NCBI GenBank assembly: GCA_905236325.1
Contig: CAJOPJ010000041.1
Location: 1-15,524 of the forward strand
Reading direction: 5' to 3'
Source: an uncultured Selenomonadaceae bacterium
Lineage (GTDB): Bacteria; Bacillota; Negativicutes; Selenomonadales; Selenomonadaceae
DNA length: 15,524 nt
In this document: positions 7,402 through 13,616 of the stretch, piece by piece
Numbering within the stretch: the first letter of the stretch is position 1
Layout of the letters: every line of letters begins with the position of its first letter
Notes under the pieces: generated by a model
Told to the model about the DNA's origin: nothing
What the model saw: the letters and a program-made list of their open reading frames with translations, nothing else
Databases searched by the model: none
Made by a program: the position numbers and the translations under genes

Positions 7402-7457
7402 CCAGACTTCAGACACCAGCATTTTTCTAGCATCTAGTGACCAGCGACCAGCGACTA
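7402..7457. repeat. Eight-unit degenerate 7-bp tandem repeat between rplI and lonC
   Basis: Reading the plus strand in steps of seven from 7402 gives CCAGACT, TCAGACA, CCAGCAT, TTTTCTA, GCATCTA, GTGACCA, GCGACCA, GCGACTA, ending exactly on the complement of the rplI stop codon (7455-7457). The units share GAC-C/T-A-type cores at constant 7-base phase. The tract occupies most of the rplI-lonC gap. Confidence 0.7.
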
Positions 7458-7901
7458 TTCACTAACAACTTCGACGTTGATTTTTGTTGCAATTTCAGGA
7501 TGCAATTTAATCACCGCATCATAAATTCCAATGCCGGTAATTTCGCCTTGCACGGAAATTTTGCGCTTATCGATATTTACATTTTGCGAAGTTTTAAGCG
7601 CGTTTGCAATATCACTTCCGCCGACTGAGCCGAAAAGCTTGCCGTCCTTGCCAAGTTTGACAGGAATTTTTACGCTGACTTTTTCAAGTTGCGCGGCAAG
7701 TAATTTTGCTTCATCAGCTTCCTGTTGAGCTTTACGCGCTTTACTTTCTGCTTTTGCTTTCGCTGCGTTTAAGTTGACTGAATTTGCCTCGACAGCCAAT
7801 TTTTTCGGCAGTAAAAAATTTCTGCCATAGCCGTCCGAAACTTCGACAACTTCGCCGCGTTTGCCAAGTTTTTTAACATCTTCCTGTAAAATAACTTTCA
7901 T
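7455..7901 (-). CDS. rplI: 50S ribosomal protein L9
   Basis: The 148-residue product has the standard L9 length and design: an RNA-binding N-domain starting MKVILQEDVKKLGKRGEVVEV with GYGRNFLLPKKLA, a long alanine/lysine-rich connecting helix (about 41-75), and a C-terminal domain with GKLFGSVGGSDIANAL and the final INVEVV. It binds 23S rRNA at the base of the L1 stalk. ATG at 7899-7901 is preceded by AAAGGAG (7911-7917), which overlaps the rpoZ stop codon by one base, so the two genes are probably translationally coupled. The downstream gene is lonC. Confidence 0.98.
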   Translation of the reverse strand: MKVILQEDVKKLGKRGEVVEVSDGYGRNFLLPKKLAVEANSVNLNAAKAKAESKARKAQQEADEAKLLAAQLEKVSVKIPVKLGKDGKLFGSVGGSDIANALKTSQNVNIDKRKISVQGEITGIGIYDAVIKLHPEIATKINVEVVSE

Positions 7902-7916
7902 AAAAAAAAACTCCTT

Positions 7917-8138
7917 TCAATTCCGCATTGAGTATGAAATTTTTTCTTCGTAAATTTCCTCCATTGCGTCAGTGACAAATTTACCTGTCGGGCGTGCAAT
8001 GTGGCAAGTGTCGCCTTTAAGCAGTTGACGCGCACGCTTCGACGCTAAAACTACCAATGTGTAGCGGCTGTGAATTTTTTCTACCATTGCGTCTGTCGAT
8101 GGATTTATCATTCCAGGCGTATTGATTGCTGTTGCCAT
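7917..8138 (-). CDS. rpoZ: RNA polymerase omega subunit
   Basis: The 73-residue product has the omega core: INPSTDAMVEKIHSRYTLVVLASKRARQL and, near the end, FVTDAMEEIYEEKI. Omega stabilises the beta-prime subunit and helps assemble RNA polymerase. The start at 8136-8138 (MATAIN) is preferred over an in-frame ATG 18 bases upstream because GAAAGGAAG (8146-8154) lies seven bases before it; the upstream ATG would sit on this ribosome site. The ribosome site overlaps the wecB stop (8153-8155), a sign of coupled translation. In many Firmicutes rpoZ follows gmk, so its place between wecB and rplI is less usual. Confidence 0.95.
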   Translation of the reverse strand: MATAINTPGMINPSTDAMVEKIHSRYTLVVLASKRARQLLKGDTCHIARPTGKFVTDAMEEIYEEKISYSMRN

Positions 8139-8152
8139 TAAAAAACTTCCTT

Positions 8153-9304
8153 TCAAGATTGAAAACTTTCCGGCTTAGTATCTGAAAATTTATAATTCCA
8201 AAGTAAAGCCTGAACAATTCTTTTTGCAGCCAAGCCGTCGCCGTAAGGATTGACAGCATTTGACATTTTTTTATATTCGGCAGAATCTGTCAGCAAAATT
8301 TTTGTTGCATTGTAAACATCGTCAAGCGCAGTTCCAACCAGCTTAACTGTGCCGGCTTCGACAGCTTCGGGGCGTTCAGTCGTATCGCGCAGAACAATCA
8401 CAGGCTTGCCGAGTGAAGGTGCTTCTTCTTGAATACCGCCACTGTCAGTCAAAATTAAATTTGCACGGCTCATCAAGTTTGCGAAAGGTTCATAGTCCAA
8501 AGGATCTATCAAATTGACCTGTGCCAATCCGCCAAGTTCAGCGTCAACAACTTCGCGCACTTTTGGATTTTTATGCACAGGAAAAACAATTTCAGTGTCC
8601 GGAAATTCCTCAACAATTTTTTTCAATGCCTTGTAAACATGCCGCATTGGTTCGCCTAAATTTTCGCGTCTGTGCGTCGTAACCAAAATTATGCGCCGAT
8701 TTTCAAAATCAATTTTCTGCAAAAGTTCATCGTCGAATTTGAAATCAGTTTTAACAGTTTGGTGAAGTGCGTCAATAACTGTGTTGCCGGTTACAAAAAT
8801 TTTTTCAGCGTCAACGCCTTCACGAAGTAAATTTTCGCGCGAAGTTTTTGTTGGCGAAAAATGCAAGTCAGTCAACGCGCCTGTCAACTTGCGGTTCATT
8901 TCTTCAGGATAGGGCGAAAATTTATTTCCTGTACGCAAACCTGCCTCAACATGACCGACTGCAATTTGATGATAATAAGCTGCCAACGCGCCGGCAAAAG
9001 TTGTTGTCGTGTCGCCGTGCACCAAAACAATGTCAGGCTTAGCGTCGTCTAAAACTTCGTGCAAGCCGTTCAACGCTCGACTTGTTATATCAAAAAGCGT
9101 CTGCCCTGCCGACATAATATTTAAGTCGTAGTCAGGCTGAAGTTGAAATAAATTCAGCACTTGGTCAAGCATTTCGCGATGTTGTGCCGTGACTGCCACG
9201 ATTGGCTGAATTTCTTCATGTTGCGAAAGTTCAAGAACCACCGGAGCCATTTTGATTGCTTCAGGGCGCGTGCCGAAGATTGTCATAACTTTTAATTTGT
9301 TCAT
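8153..9304 (-). CDS. wecB: UDP-N-acetylglucosamine 2-epimerase (non-hydrolysing)
   Basis: The 383-residue product is a clear WecB/MnaA enzyme, which converts UDP-GlcNAc to UDP-ManNAc for envelope polysaccharides. Visible family signatures are GTRPEAIKMAPV at 11-22, AVTAQHREMLDQ near 38-49, VHGDTTTTFAGALAAYY near 95-111, GHVEAGLRTG, PYPEEMNR, TTHRREN near 208-214, and DSGGIQEEAPSLGKPVIVLRDTTERPEA near the nucleotide site. The length is normal. The ATG has only a modest ribosome site (GCGGTGA). It follows the WecA-like gene after a 73-base gap that holds a 7-bp repeat tract, and is coupled to rpoZ. Confidence 0.97.
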   Translation of the reverse strand: MNKLKVMTIFGTRPEAIKMAPVVLELSQHEEIQPIVAVTAQHREMLDQVLNLFQLQPDYDLNIMSAGQTLFDITSRALNGLHEVLDDAKPDIVLVHGDTTTTFAGALAAYYHQIAVGHVEAGLRTGNKFSPYPEEMNRKLTGALTDLHFSPTKTSRENLLREGVDAEKIFVTGNTVIDALHQTVKTDFKFDDELLQKIDFENRRIILVTTHRRENLGEPMRHVYKALKKIVEEFPDTEIVFPVHKNPKVREVVDAELGGLAQVNLIDPLDYEPFANLMSRANLILTDSGGIQEEAPSLGKPVIVLRDTTERPEAVEAGTVKLVGTALDDVYNATKILLTDSAEYKKMSNAVNPYGDGLAAKRIVQALLWNYKFSDTKPESFQS

Positions 9305-9323
9305 AAAAAATCACCGCTTTACA

Positions 9324-9358
9324 ATGGAGACTTTAGACTTTAGAAAATTCTGGCGACC
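9324..9358. repeat. 7-bp degenerate tandem repeat between wecA-like gene and wecB
   Basis: Consecutive heptamers ATGGAGA, CTTTAGA, CTTTAGA, AAATTCT and GGCGACC run from 9324. CTTTAGA is identical to a unit at 3040-3046, and the GCGACC string is shared with the tract at 7402-7457, so the tracts appear related. The tract lies in the 73-base gap between two cotranscribed genes. Confidence 0.62.
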
Positions 9359-9377
9359 GGCATATAAAAGCTATTTT

Positions 9378-10418
9378 TCACCTATCTGCAAGTCGCAAAA
9401 TACCTAATTTTTTCGCGCCGTACAAAACCGCAATAACAACCACAATAAAAATCAAAATCGCCATTGAACGCCCGACTTCAGTCATTGCAACTGCGCTAAG
9501 TCCAAGCATTGCGCTGATAACATACATTAAAAAAACTGCTTGCCGCTGCGTAAAACCAATGCTTAAAAGCCTGTGGTGCAAATGTCCTTTGTCTGGCTGA
9601 AAAATTGGTCTGCCGCTTAAAAATCTGCGTATAATTGCAAATGTTGTGTCCATAATTGGTACGCCGAGCGCAAGAATTGGAACTACCAGCGCGATTGTTG
9701 CAGTTGACTTCACTGCGCCAATTACCGAAATTCCAGCAAGCATAAAACCTAAAAACATACTGCCGGTGTCGCCCATGAAAATTTTTGCAGGGTGTGAATT
9801 ATAAAATAAAAATCCAACTGCCGAGCCTGCTAAAGCCGCCGTCAAAAGCGCGACTAAGAAAAAATTCTGCTCCAACGCAACAAGCATTATTGTAGCTGCC
9901 GCGATTGCCGCAACGCCTGCTGCCAAACCGTCCAAGCCGTCAATTAAGTTAACAGTATTTGTTAAGCCGACAAGCCAAAAAAGCGTAACCGGCACGGCAA
10001 ACCAATCAAGATAAATATAGTCGCCGAGAGGATCTGTTATAAAATCAATTCGCACATCGAACGCAAAAATTAAAATCAACGCGCCGATAATTTGCCCAAG
10101 TAATTTTATTTTTGCCGGAAGATTTTTATAATCGTCCAAAATTCCAACGCAAACTATAAAAGTCCCGGAAACTATCAAGCCGATGATTTCCCAAAGACTT
10201 TCGCCTTGAATGTCCAGAAAAATTGCGGCAAAAATTATCGACACCATAAACGCCGCATAAATTCCGATTCCGCCGATTCTTGGAATTGGTTTTTTGTGAA
10301 CTTTTCTTGCGTCGGGCTTATCCATTGCGCCTGTTGCAGCTGCAAATTTTATTACAACCGGCGTTATTACAATTGATACAAAAAGTGCTATCAAAAAAGC
10401 TGTTCCGCAGTTGGACAT
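9378..10418 (-). CDS. wecA: WecA/TagO-like undecaprenyl-phosphate sugar-1-phosphate transferase
   Basis: The 346-residue integral membrane protein belongs to the MraY/WecA superfamily, moving HexNAc-1-phosphate from UDP-sugar to undecaprenyl phosphate at the inner membrane. About ten hydrophobic segments are evident. Signatures are HKKPIPRIGGIGIY (41-54), DDYKNLPAKIKLLGQ (about 95-109), NLIDGLDGLAAG (about 159-170), the GDTGSMFLGF loop (about 215-224), and PDKGHLHHRLL (about 276-286). The histidine-rich HLHHRLL loop favours the WecA/TagO/WbpL group over MraY. It directly precedes wecB, consistent with envelope glycan synthesis. ATG at 10416-10418 follows AGGAG (10431-10435) at a rather long 12-base spacing. 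A good SigA-type promoter lies upstream. Confidence 0.93.
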   Translation of the reverse strand: MSNCGTAFLIALFVSIVITPVVIKFAAATGAMDKPDARKVHKKPIPRIGGIGIYAAFMVSIIFAAIFLDIQGESLWEIIGLIVSGTFIVCVGILDDYKNLPAKIKLLGQIIGALILIFAFDVRIDFITDPLGDYIYLDWFAVPVTLFWLVGLTNTVNLIDGLDGLAAGVAAIAAATIMLVALEQNFFLVALLTAALAGSAVGFLFYNSHPAKIFMGDTGSMFLGFMLAGISVIGAVKSTATIALVVPILALGVPIMDTTFAIIRRFLSGRPIFQPDKGHLHHRLLSIGFTQRQAVFLMYVISAMLGLSAVAMTEVGRSMAILIFIVVVIAVLYGAKKLGILRLADR

Positions 10419-10472
10419 ACTTTGTAAAATCTCCTCTGAAAAATTTTTCTAATCAAATTTTAATGACAGTGA

Positions 10473-10501
10473 ATTCTACAACAGCAACAATCGAACGTCA
10501 A
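10473..10501 (-). promoter_or_regulatory. SigA-type promoter upstream of the wecA-like gene
   Basis: On the minus strand TTGACG (10501-10496), a 17-base spacer and TAGAAT (10478-10473) closely match the vegetative consensus. The -35 element overlaps the tmk stop codon. It would give a leader of about 48 bases before the wecA-like ATG and let wecA-wecB-rpoZ-rplI-lonC be expressed apart from ydcF-tmk. Confidence 0.68.
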
Positions 10502-11181
10502 GACTTACGCGCTTGATGTGTGTCGGTATCGTGAATAATTTCTTCTTCAACCAATCTGAAAACTTCTTCGTGAATATCAATCGCACTTTTTGCAAAATTT
10601 TCTGCCGCACAGTCGATTCTTTCCCAACCGAACTTTGTCGCAATTTCTTGGTAAGTTTTGTAGGATTTCATCATGTAAGCCGCGTCTGATTCATGAATAT
10701 CTTCACTACCGCGAACTTTTCTAAGCATTGCGGCAATTTCCGGCGGCATATCTAAAAAAATAGTCAAGTCTGGGCGTGGCAGTTGAAATTTTTTAAATTC
10801 CAAGTCATCAAGCCAATTTAAAAATTTTTCGCGCTCAGTTTTGCGTTTAATCTTAGCCGACTGATGCGCCATATTTGAACCTACATATCTGTCCGAAAGA
10901 ATGATACCATTCGATTGATAAAAATTTTTCCATTGCTGAAAATTTGCAAACCTGTCAACAGCATAAAAAGTTGCCGCTGCATAGGGATTCACTTCCTCGG
11001 CTGTTGAACCAAATTCGCCACGTAAATACATTTTCACCAGCGCAGAAGATTCTGATTCATAATTTGGAAAACTGACGCGCAAAACATTTATGCCTAAATT
11101 CTGCAGGCGTTCATAAAGGCGCGTTGTTTGCGTTGCCTTACCGGAACCGTCCGAGCCTTCAATTACAATCAATTTGCTCAT
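10498..11181 (-). CDS. tmk: Thymidylate kinase
   Basis: The 227-residue product phosphorylates dTMP to dTDP. The P-loop GSDGSGKAT occupies residues 9-17, with Ala in place of the more common Thr after the lysine. The DRY-type motif is LSDRYVGSNMAHQ, and a LID-like region KIRKVRGSEDIHESDAAYM-like segment follows the PDLTIFLDMPPE strand. It is slightly longer than the usual 205-215 residues, with a charged C-terminal tail (EEEIIHDTDTHQARKS). ATG at 11179-11181 follows GAGGTG (11187-11192), which overlaps the ydcF stop codon, so the two genes are coupled. Confidence 0.93.
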   Translation of the reverse strand: MSKLIVIEGSDGSGKATQTTRLYERLQNLGINVLRVSFPNYESESSALVKMYLRGEFGSTAEEVNPYAAATFYAVDRFANFQQWKNFYQSNGIILSDRYVGSNMAHQSAKIKRKTEREKFLNWLDDLEFKKFQLPRPDLTIFLDMPPEIAAMLRKVRGSEDIHESDAAYMMKSYKTYQEIATKFGWERIDCAAENFAKSAIDIHEEVFRLVEEEIIHDTDTHQARKS

Positions 11182-11190
11182 AATTACACC

Positions 11191-11955
11191 TCACATTTCA
11201 AAAATTTGTGTAACCAGCGTCCGCAAAATTTCCTGCATAACTGTTACATTCAGCAGAAGTGCTTCGGCTTGCGGGCGTAGTTTTGTATAATGAAATTCAG
11301 GGTTTTGAGAAACCGTGAAGTTAGTTGGGTAAGGAATAATTTCAAAGCCTTGCCGCGCGAAGTTCAACGCGGCGCGTCTCATGTGAAATGCAGAGGTTAC
11401 GACTAAAGGTTTTTGAAAATTTTTTGCGTGCATAATTTCAGCTGTAAAAATTGCGTTCTGAGTGGTATTTACGCTTTTTGTTTCCAGCAAGATTTTGTCT
11501 TCGGGAACGCCGAGCGATTTTAAAATTCTGCCGGAAATTTCTGCTTCAGGTCCGGAATCCGAATAAACTTGCCCGCCGCTTAAAATTATCGGCAAGTCCA
11601 AAAGCCTTTGAAGTCTTACTGCGGTTAAAAGTCTGCTGGCTGCGCTTGAAGCTAAAGTTCCTTCGCCTTCAACATCTTGAACATCACGAAATGCGCCGCC
11701 GCCAAGTAAGACAATTACATCTGCGCCGACTTCTTCAACTTCGGCAGGAGGTTGATAGGCGCGTTCAAGTTTGCCCATGAAAAAATCTGCTACCAAACCT
11801 GTACATAAAAAATAAAAAATCAGCGTAAAAAAACCTACGCAAACTGAAAGGCGTAAATTTATTTTTGTCAGGTGAAAAGTTAAAATCGCCAGCAAGATAA
11901 TAAAAAGTCCGGGCGGCAATACCCAGCTCGCGCCGAACTTCAGTAAGTAGACCAA
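11191..11955 (-). CDS. YdcF/ElyC-like DUF218 membrane protein
   Basis: The 254-residue product has two hydrophobic N-terminal helices (about 8-28 and 36-58), then a DUF218 domain (about 78-225). Visible features are DVIVLLGGGAF, a LPIILSGGQVYS strand and turn, ETKSVNTTQNAIF, and VVTSAFHMRRAALNF. Relatives include SanA, ElyC and YdcF, linked in E. coli to envelope integrity and undecaprenyl-carrier metabolism; the exact reaction is not settled. The start is TTG at 11953-11955, with GAAAGG about 11 bases upstream; no ATG lies before the first membrane helix. A SigH-like site is 40-70 bases upstream. Its place ahead of tmk and wecA fits an envelope role. Confidence 0.85.
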   Translation of the reverse strand: MVYLLKFGASWVLPPGLFIILLAILTFHLTKINLRLSVCVGFFTLIFYFLCTGLVADFFMGKLERAYQPPAEVEEVGADVIVLLGGGAFRDVQDVEGEGTLASSAASRLLTAVRLQRLLDLPIILSGGQVYSDSGPEAEISGRILKSLGVPEDKILLETKSVNTTQNAIFTAEIMHAKNFQKPLVVTSAFHMRRAALNFARQGFEIIPYPTNFTVSQNPEFHYTKLRPQAEALLLNVTVMQEILRTLVTQIFEM

Positions 11956-11995
11956 GTGTTATTCGACCTTTCGTGACAGGAAAAAATTTTTTCAG

Positions 11996-12024
11996 AAATT
12001 CGCCGCGCAGAAAAATTTTCCTGC
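11996..12024 (-). promoter_or_regulatory. SigH-like promoter upstream of the ydcF-like gene
   Basis: On the minus strand GCAGGAAAA (12024-12016), an 11-base spacer and GGCGAATTT (12004-11996) match RNAGGAWWW-N11-RNNGAATWW at every defined position, the best of four such sites here. Transcription would start near 11989, about 34 bases before the TTG start. A CAGGAAAA string in the opposite orientation at 11977-11984 makes the region an imperfect inverted repeat. Confidence 0.62.
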
Positions 12025-12041
12025 ACAGCTAAATATAATTT

Positions 12042-12179
12042 TCAGCGAACATAAAACCTATGGAAAAATCTTTTTAACTTAAGGTACAAAATTTTTTTCA
12101 GTTTGGGGTGAAATAAAATATAAATTATCCAACCGCCGGGAATTACAATCAGCAGTAGCCATTTAAAAAATTTTTTCAT
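12042..12179 (-). CDS. 45-residue predicted single-span membrane peptide
   Basis: A short frame begins with ATG at 12177-12179 and ends with TGA at 12042-12044. Its ATG overlaps the stop of the MFS gene as ATGA, the classic arrangement of translational coupling. The 45-residue product starts MKKFFKW, has one hydrophobic segment (LLLIVIPGGWIIYILF, residues 8-23), and ends in a strongly basic tail rich in K, R, F and Y (24-45). This predicts one membrane span with a positively charged end, and no homologue is recognised. It could be a small partner or regulator of the transporter. It is below usual gene-calling length limits, so coding status rests on the overlap and the sensible membrane topology. 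Confidence 0.55.
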   Translation of the reverse strand: MKKFFKWLLLIVIPGGWIIYILFHPKLKKILYLKLKRFFHRFYVR

Positions 12180-13315
12180 GACATTTTACCAAGTACGTAG
12201 TTGGCGATAAAAATTTCCAGCAAGATTAAAATTGCCAACAGTCCAAATGAAAAATACAAACTTGTTGCCTTAGCAATAAAACCAATTAACGCCGGACCAA
12301 TCAAAATTCCTGAGTAACCAAGCGTGCTGACTGCAGGAATTGCCAAGTTGACCGGCATAATTTTTTGTTTGCCAATCAGCGAAAAAAATATCGGCACAAC
12401 ATTTGCACAACCTAAACCGATCAAGAAAAAACCTGCAAACAAAATAATTTTCGCGCTGGAAAAAATTACAATCATAAAACCTGCGAAGGAAAATACACAG
12501 CCGACAAGCACGACAATTTTTGCGCCAATTTTTTCAACTAAACTATCGCCGACAAAGCGTATTAAAAGCATAGCCGCGCTAAACATTGCAAAACCTGTGC
12601 CTGCCATTGAAATATCAAAGCCTTTGTTAATTGTAAGCAGAACGCCGCCCCAATCCATAACTGCGCCTTCAATTAAATAACTTATCAGTGCAACAAGCCC
12701 CATGAAAAAAATTATTCCGCGCGGAATTGCAAGAAGTTTTCCTGATTTTTTGCCGCCGCCTGAAATTAAATGCTTAGAAAATTTAAAAATAATTGACAAA
12801 ATAATTGCCACAGAAATTAAAGTCGATTGAAAAGGCGACCAATTAAGCACACCGACCCAAACGCCAAATAAACCTGCACCAATAAATCCGCCGACGCTGT
12901 ACATTGCGTGCATACCGGACATAATTTGATGTTGCACTGCTTTTTCAACAATGACTGCCTGAATATTCATTGTTACATCAATACAGCCAATAAGTCCGCC
13001 GAAAATTAAGACTATAGGAATTGCCATCCAATAATTTTGAACTTTGCAAATTATCAAAAGCAAAAATGCAGTCAAAATTGACGCGCCGGTTATAACTTTC
13101 CGACAGCCAAATTTTGTAGCCAAAATTCCCGCAATCGGCATTGTTGCCAGTGAACCAATTCCAATGCACAGCAAAAGTATTCCAAGCAAATCTTCCTCAA
13201 TAAAAAGTCTTTCGCGCAAAACCGGTACAAGTGGAGCCCAACTTGCCGACGCAAATCCTGAAATAAAAAATGCTGCACGCGTTGAATGTTTTTGCCAATC
13301 ACCAATCTGTTCCAA
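12176..13315 (-). CDS. MFS transporter, YbjJ-like
   Basis: The 379-residue product has about 11-12 hydrophobic segments, fitting a major facilitator of the inner membrane. The N-terminal half has GFASASWAPLVPVLRE in the first helix region, a short loop with GILATKFGCRKV after helix 2 (the MFS signature loop), and GCIDVTMNIQAVIVEK with SGMHAMYSVGGFIGA. The last two resemble E. coli YbjJ and related sugar-type MFS members of unknown substrate. The start is TTG at 13313-13315, five bases after an AGGTG ribosome site. A 45-residue membrane peptide overlaps its stop. The 301-base gap upstream to the divergent zinc-ribbon gene holds promoter-like and palindromic sequence listed separately. Confidence 0.85.
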   Translation of the reverse strand: MEQIGDWQKHSTRAAFFISGFASASWAPLVPVLRERLFIEEDLLGILLLCIGIGSLATMPIAGILATKFGCRKVITGASILTAFLLLIICKVQNYWMAIPIVLIFGGLIGCIDVTMNIQAVIVEKAVQHQIMSGMHAMYSVGGFIGAGLFGVWVGVLNWSPFQSTLISVAIILSIIFKFSKHLISGGGKKSGKLLAIPRGIIFFMGLVALISYLIEGAVMDWGGVLLTINKGFDISMAGTGFAMFSAAMLLIRFVGDSLVEKIGAKIVVLVGCVFSFAGFMIVIFSSAKIILFAGFFLIGLGCANVVPIFFSLIGKQKIMPVNLAIPAVSTLGYSGILIGPALIGFIAKATSLYFSFGLLAILILLEIFIANYVLGKMS

Positions 13316-13344
13316 AAAATCACCTGCTAAAAAAATTTAAAATT

Positions 13345-13373
13345 TATTTCAATCGACTGATAAAAATTTCTGG
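13345..13373 (-). promoter_or_regulatory. Weak SigH-like site upstream of the MFS gene
   Basis: On the minus strand CCAGAAATT (13373-13365), an 11-base spacer and ATTGAAATA (13353-13345) resemble the four better SigH-like sites but with mismatches at the first position and within AGGA. Placement, about 30 bases before the TTG start, is suitable. Offered as a low-confidence candidate. Confidence 0.3.
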
Positions 13374-13474
13374 CGTTAAAGTTATTTTTTCAGTTGCCAT
13401 AAACGCATTTTAAAATCCCGCCCAAAAAACTTACCGCAATTTTATTATTATTCGACTGCTTTTTCAACAAAATT

Positions 13475-13497
13475 TTTGTAAACAGATTCTTTACAAA
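13475..13497. promoter_or_regulatory. Perfect 8-bp inverted repeat, operator candidate
   Basis: TTTGTAAA (13475-13482) and TTTACAAA (13490-13497) are exact inverted copies around a 7-base centre. The site ends 22 bases before the -35 element of the downstream SigH-like promoter, where an activator might bind, and is also about 100 bases upstream of the divergent MFS promoter candidate. The binding protein is unknown. Confidence 0.4.
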
Positions 13498-13519
13498 TTT
13501 AAATGCACAGAAAAATTTT

Positions 13520-13549
13520 GCAGGAAAATTTATAATCGTTGTGGAAATA
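13520..13549 (+). promoter_or_regulatory. SigH-like promoter of the zinc-ribbon/FkbM/ftsB operon
   Basis: GCAGGAAAA (13520-13528), a 12-base spacer and GTGGAAATA (13541-13549) fit the SigH pattern with one -10 mismatch. A TATAAT at 13531-13536 lies in the spacer but has no matching -35 element at 16-18 bases. The leader to the ATG at 13617 would be about 60 bases. Confidence 0.55.
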
Positions 13550-13558
13550 AGCGCGGAA

Positions 13559-13575
13559 AGTTTTAACTTAAAACT
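13559..13575. promoter_or_regulatory. 17-bp perfect palindrome at the predicted transcription start
   Basis: AGTTTTAA (13559-13566), a central C (13567) and TTAAAACT (13568-13575) form an exact 8+1+8 palindrome. It begins ten bases after the SigH-like -10 element, so it lies on or just after the expected transcription start. This is a usual place for a repressor operator. Confidence 0.48.
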
Positions 13576-13616
13576 AAAAAGTTTCAACTTCAGAAAAAAA
13601 TTGTGGTGGTAATATT

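Noticed and set aside
7372..7422. Upstream ATG start for lonC, adding 17 residues
   Set aside because: The added residues come from a repeat tract, have no ribosome site, and a strong AAAGGAG sits just before a TTG at 7371.
8139..8156. Upstream ATG start for rpoZ
   Set aside because: The ribosome site for the downstream ATG lies within this stretch and the added MKGSFL is its translation.
11976..11984. A further CAGGAAAA string on the plus strand opposite the ydcF promoter
   Set aside because: The distance to the next GAAAT is too short (about 7 instead of 11-12 bases) and no gene follows on that strand, so it is not a promoter; it is noted only as the inverted partner of the ydcF site.
13531..13536. 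TATAAT as a SigA -10 element before the zinc-ribbon gene
   Set aside because: No TTGACA-like -35 element lies at 16-18 bases upstream (CAGAAA region), so the overlapping SigH-like site is a better explanation.
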